Shown here: positions 60,793 to 64,000 of the stretch, piece after piece
Position numbering within the stretch: the first letter of the stretch is position 1
Layout of the letters: every line of letters starts with the position of its first letter
Source of the DNA: Gyrodactylus bullatarudis
Taxonomy: Eukaryota > Platyhelminthes > Monogenea > Gyrodactylidea > Gyrodactylidae
Length of the DNA: 64,000 nucleotides
Direction of reading: 5' to 3'
Assembly: GCA_012064415.1 (NCBI GenBank)
Contig: SSNU01000247.1
Span: 1,116,629 to 1,180,628 of the forward strand
The notes under the pieces: model-generated
What the model was told of the DNA's origin: nothing
The model's input: only the letters and a program-made list of their open reading frames with translations
The model's database searches: none
Made by a program: the position numbers and the translations under genes

Positions 60793-63700
60793 ATTTTCTT
60801 TTTCCCTATTGAAAATTTTCTTCCCAAGTATCTTTACTCTGAATACAGTACTTTCTCTCAAACACTCTTTGTACCAAGAAATGCTGGCTATCTCAATATG
60901 CTTCCCTACAAAGTTTGGTCCCTGGTCTGTACCATCTCACCTTATGCAAGTTTTCTTTTCACAACTGTTAGAGATTCAAGTAATATTAATTTCACGATAA
61001 CAGATGTACACGCGTCTTAACATGGATGAAAAGCATGAGAAGAAAATTTCTATCAAGTTGGATTTCAGTGGAGATTTTAATAACTGATGATCACACTTTT
61101 CTAGTAGATTTCTTGTATCTATGGAAGTTATTTCTTTTTGATCTATTTATCATTAATTTGAGTTGAAAGATACCTTGTTTACGTCTTTTAAGAAGGGGTG
61201 ATTTACTGAAAATACAATGGTAGTCAATTCAACCATTATCCTTTCCAACGATATTCATTACCGAATTCAGCATGTAATTATTTTGGTTTTGTTAAAGAAA
61301 CCTTCTCATCTCGAACCAAATTTATATAAATAAATAAAAGTCAATGAAAATATACAATCACAATGAAGAGCTTGATGAAATATAGGCCAAGGTAGTTGAA
61401 AGTTGAAAGAATTAAGCAATCATTTCAGAGTATTTCCATTACTCAATTCAAAAGAGCTAGACTTTCTCTTTTTCGGTCTGTTGTCGCTCATCTCATCATC
61501 AAAACTGTATCCAATTTTATTTCATTATGATTCATCAAAAGTAATATCGTTTACCATCTATCTATTATTCAATTTTTTGCTTTTTTTAATGTACCCACAG
61601 TACTTTAAAATCTGTCATTCATTGCTATCTCAAATCAGTTATACAAAAACACTTTGCCTGAAATGAATTAACTCGCTAAATTACCCTTATTGCAGATTTA
61701 TTACATAATTAACTACAGTATATGCTTACTTTATATATAAAGTTAGGAATCTCAATTTTTACATCGAGAATTCCTACTTTTACCATTTAGCCCTTAAAGT
61801 TCCAGAGATTTTCTTTGATGACTCGCATTCAATCTTTTGTCTATTCTATGGTTTGTGAATGCACTGATTACCAATATATAGGTTTTTTAACGCAATTATT
61901 CTACAGGTATGATTCCTCGATGAAAGATATCTTACTTTTTATCTATGACCCTGGGAAATAGGTTTTCAAAAAAACGTTTTAAACAAAAATTAATTTTTTG
62001 AAAAAAATCAACTCTCTTTAATTTAGTATAGCGCGAGTTTGACGAATGATAGAGCAAAGATCTTTGCGTATTCCAGGAGATTAATAAATTTTCTATCGAA
62101 TGGGTGGTAAACGAAGTATTTTCCTGATGCTTAAATTAATAATAATGAGTTGCTAAAATGACATGTGATAGAACTATCACTATGGGACTTTTTCTGTAAA
62201 ATGGTTATTTTCGAGAAAAACTCATGATGACGAATTCAACGATTTGCAATTCAGTTTCAATTGAATTTCTTCTTGAAATATAATATCGAATAATACGAGA
62301 CGCTGTATTCATCAAACGTGCATGGTTGAGCTTAACCAGGTCGTTGTTAAGCACAAAATTTATCAACTTATTGAAAACCCATCATTTACTAATTTGGGTT
62401 ATATTGTAAACATATCGTTGATCAGATGACATCTTTTTAACGACATCTCCAGTCTTCTACCAATAGGTCCCTCGTACGAATTAGGTCTTGGGCAGTCGGA
62501 AAATTATGGTAATCATACTATGTAAGCAAGTGTTCTTATGGGTTGAAGAAATTCACGACTATGCATGGTTTTAATCGGTGAAGCCAACCTTTCTGAACAA
62601 GGATATCCGCAGAAAAAGTTGGGTAAATGAGACGATTTGAATTTTAAATGCTTATCGGTTTGGGAGGTGAATTTCAATATTTCGTGAACATTTTCTCTAC
62701 TTGAAAATTGATGAGCGACTTTTGGCATTTTTGTCCAATTCAGATAATGAAAAACTTCTTTGTTCAGTTCAAAGTTCAAAAAAAAGGAATCTGGCAGCAA
62801 ATCGAATTTTTTTCCTTCAACTGGTTAAAGTAGGCAACAAAATCTTTTTAATGCCTGAATTCTTGATGAAAAGCTTGTGATTTTTGTAAAAATCATAGAT
62901 TCACAACTTAACCTCAATTGGCTTAATAATTAGCATAATGTCCAGACAGACGTCAATCGATTAGATTTCTTTGCAATGCAACCTATCTACTTACTTATTT
63001 CAGTACTCTGTCCAATTTATTCTTATTTTAATCTTAGTGGTCCAATATCCCTGCTTCATTTTTCTCGCCTTGTATTTTCCATTTTTTCATATAGCTGAAC
63101 TATTTTTCTAGAATGAATATGTATATCATATTTAGGCTTAAAAGAAAATCTACAATATCAATCTATAGAACATTTGCCCCCTCTTGTTTTGCAGTAATTT
63201 TTCTGAATGACAAAGAGACTAAGGGCTTTTTAACATCGAAAATAAAAAGACCAACACACGATTCAAAGTAAACTTAGAGAGAAATAAGAGGGGGCATCTG
63301 TTCTTTAATTTAACCGTTTTATTTCGTACCAAGACGCTAATAAAATTCAATCTTATTTCTAACTTCTCCTCCTATTAGCAAATATTCAATGCCGTTATGT
63401 GAGATTTTCCAAGAGTTTATTCTCCACCAACAGGTCTTGGATTTAACCTTTCTTCTCGTCTTCGAGTCCCAAACCAAGCGAGGATTATTCCAAATTCATC
63501 CAGACAACTTGTTGACATCGGAAAAAATTATTTTGGCAAGTCAATAAATTTACAATTTTCAAAGAAATAGCAAAAATTGATGAAAATAAGAATCATGAAT
63601 AGAAATAAGTATATAATTTGAGCTGGAAAAAACACCAAAAACTCTTCAATAGATAGCAACAATGAAGAGAATGATTTTCGTTGAGATGTTTGGTCACCAC

Positions 63701-63846
63701 AGTATTTTTATTGCTGACAACTTCCTAATTGTACGTCCTATTTACGAAGATGTGTGGATGAAGGAGAAATTCTTCATCAACATGTATGAACCAAATTTGA
63801 GCGTTCAAAAAAATTATTCGTTTAATCTTCAACTACCATGGTCTAT
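60793..63846 (+). CDS. Candidate further exons of the CSPG-repeat gene
   Basis: Three plus-strand segments look exon-like but rest only on splice signals and open frames. 60793-61005 follows an excellent acceptor (TTTTCTTGTAG) and encodes KVWSLVCTISPY and SSNINFTITD, but its phase 0 does not fit the phase-2 end of the exon at 59364, so another small exon would be required. 63379-63539 follows CCTATTAG and encodes VLDLTFLLVFESQTKRG and FQIHPDNLLTSEK; its phase fits 59364 directly. 63657-63846 encodes MFGHHSIFIADNFLIV and ends at a good GTGAGC donor, in phase with the previous one. I cannot identify a domain in any of them. If real, the gene continues past the right edge. Confidence 0.3.
61789..62192. 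mobile_element. MITE-like element, family M (copy 3, inverted)
   Basis: The reverse complement of copy 1: begins AGCCCTTAAAGTTCCAGAG and includes CCTATGGTTTGTGAAT-like, AGATCTTTGCGTATTCCAGG and AATAATAATGAGTTGCTAAA. The right end is decayed (ACTATGGGACTTTTTCT). Confidence 0.7.
62640..62932. mobile_element. Foldback family F, degenerate right-arm fragment
   Basis: It resembles the right half of copies A and B: GTTTGGGAGGTGAATTTCAA, CTTCAACTGGTTAAAGTAGG and the end AAAAATCATAGATTCACAAC. The left arm is absent. Confidence 0.5.
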
Positions 63847-64000
63847 GTGAGCTTTTTCACCTTTTTCTCTTCATTGTTGCTATTTATTGAAGAGTTTTTG
63901 GTGTTAATTTTGAACCAAGTAGTTCTTCAGGGAGCTGTTCGGCATAGATTGACTATAACGTTGTTCGCTTGCTACCTGACTATGTTGTCTTCTGGCTTGT
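63847..64000. other. Right edge, nothing recognised
   Basis: Short A+T-rich stretch; probably intronic if the candidate exon ending at 63846 is real. Confidence 0.4.

Noticed and set aside
60599..61000. 133-codon plus-strand open frame
   Set aside because: Phe/Ser/Leu-rich with no domain. A different frame of the same stretch (60793-61005), following a strong acceptor, looks more exon-like and is listed as a low-confidence exon.
61004..61114. Alternative exon after the CAG at 61001-61003
   Set aside because: The phase fits the 59364 exon, but the donor is weak and the encoded Met/Arg/Trp-rich peptide does not resemble a CSPG repeat.

Overview
This is a nuclear window from an animal with an A+T-rich genome. 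Every recognisable gene is a metazoan protein broken by spliceosomal introns, with no operons and no bacterial features. I cannot name the species. The most useful clue is intron size: many introns are only 26-38 nt, which is unusually short for an animal, yet other introns in the same window exceed 5 kb.

Layout. 1-7.6 kb: the first coding exon of a Cav2-type calcium-channel alpha1 gene on the minus strand (5915-6432), followed by what looks like a U12-type AT-AC intron that runs out of the left edge. 7.6-31 kb is a compact gene cluster: STARD10-like (-), ATP synthase subunit f (+), a PWWP/integrase-binding-domain protein of the LEDGF/HDGF family (-), CNOT11 (-), a TBC1D10-like RabGAP (+), Son of sevenless (-) and 4-hydroxyphenylpyruvate dioxygenase (+). 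I could build complete, in-phase exon models for all seven. Three pairs are head to head with close start codons (STARD10/ATP5MF, CNOT11/TBC1D10, Sos/HPD), so shared promoters are likely. 31-64 kb is dominated by one secreted or membrane protein with CSPG (NG2-type) repeats on the plus strand. Its exons keep phase across introns of up to 7.6 kb, and it probably continues past the right edge.

Repeats. The long introns of the CSPG gene are packed with mobile DNA: a foldback family with arms up to 290 bp and shared ends, a roughly 456-bp element with inverted ends, an unclassified interspersed family in four copies, and a Penelope-like GIY-YIG endonuclease remnant with a hammerhead-like motif just downstream. 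The compact cluster is almost free of these. The one clear exception is a non-LTR reverse transcriptase fragment in an intron of the LEDGF-like gene.

Function. The genes do not form one pathway. They cover Ras activation (Sos), Rab inactivation (TBC1D10), mRNA deadenylation (CNOT11), chromatin tethering (LEDGF-like), oxidative phosphorylation (ATP5MF), tyrosine breakdown (HPD), lipid transfer (STARD10), presynaptic-type calcium entry (Cav2) and cell-matrix contact (CSPG protein). The most unusual protein features are large low-complexity insertions inside the catalytic domains of the TBC1D10 and Sos proteins.
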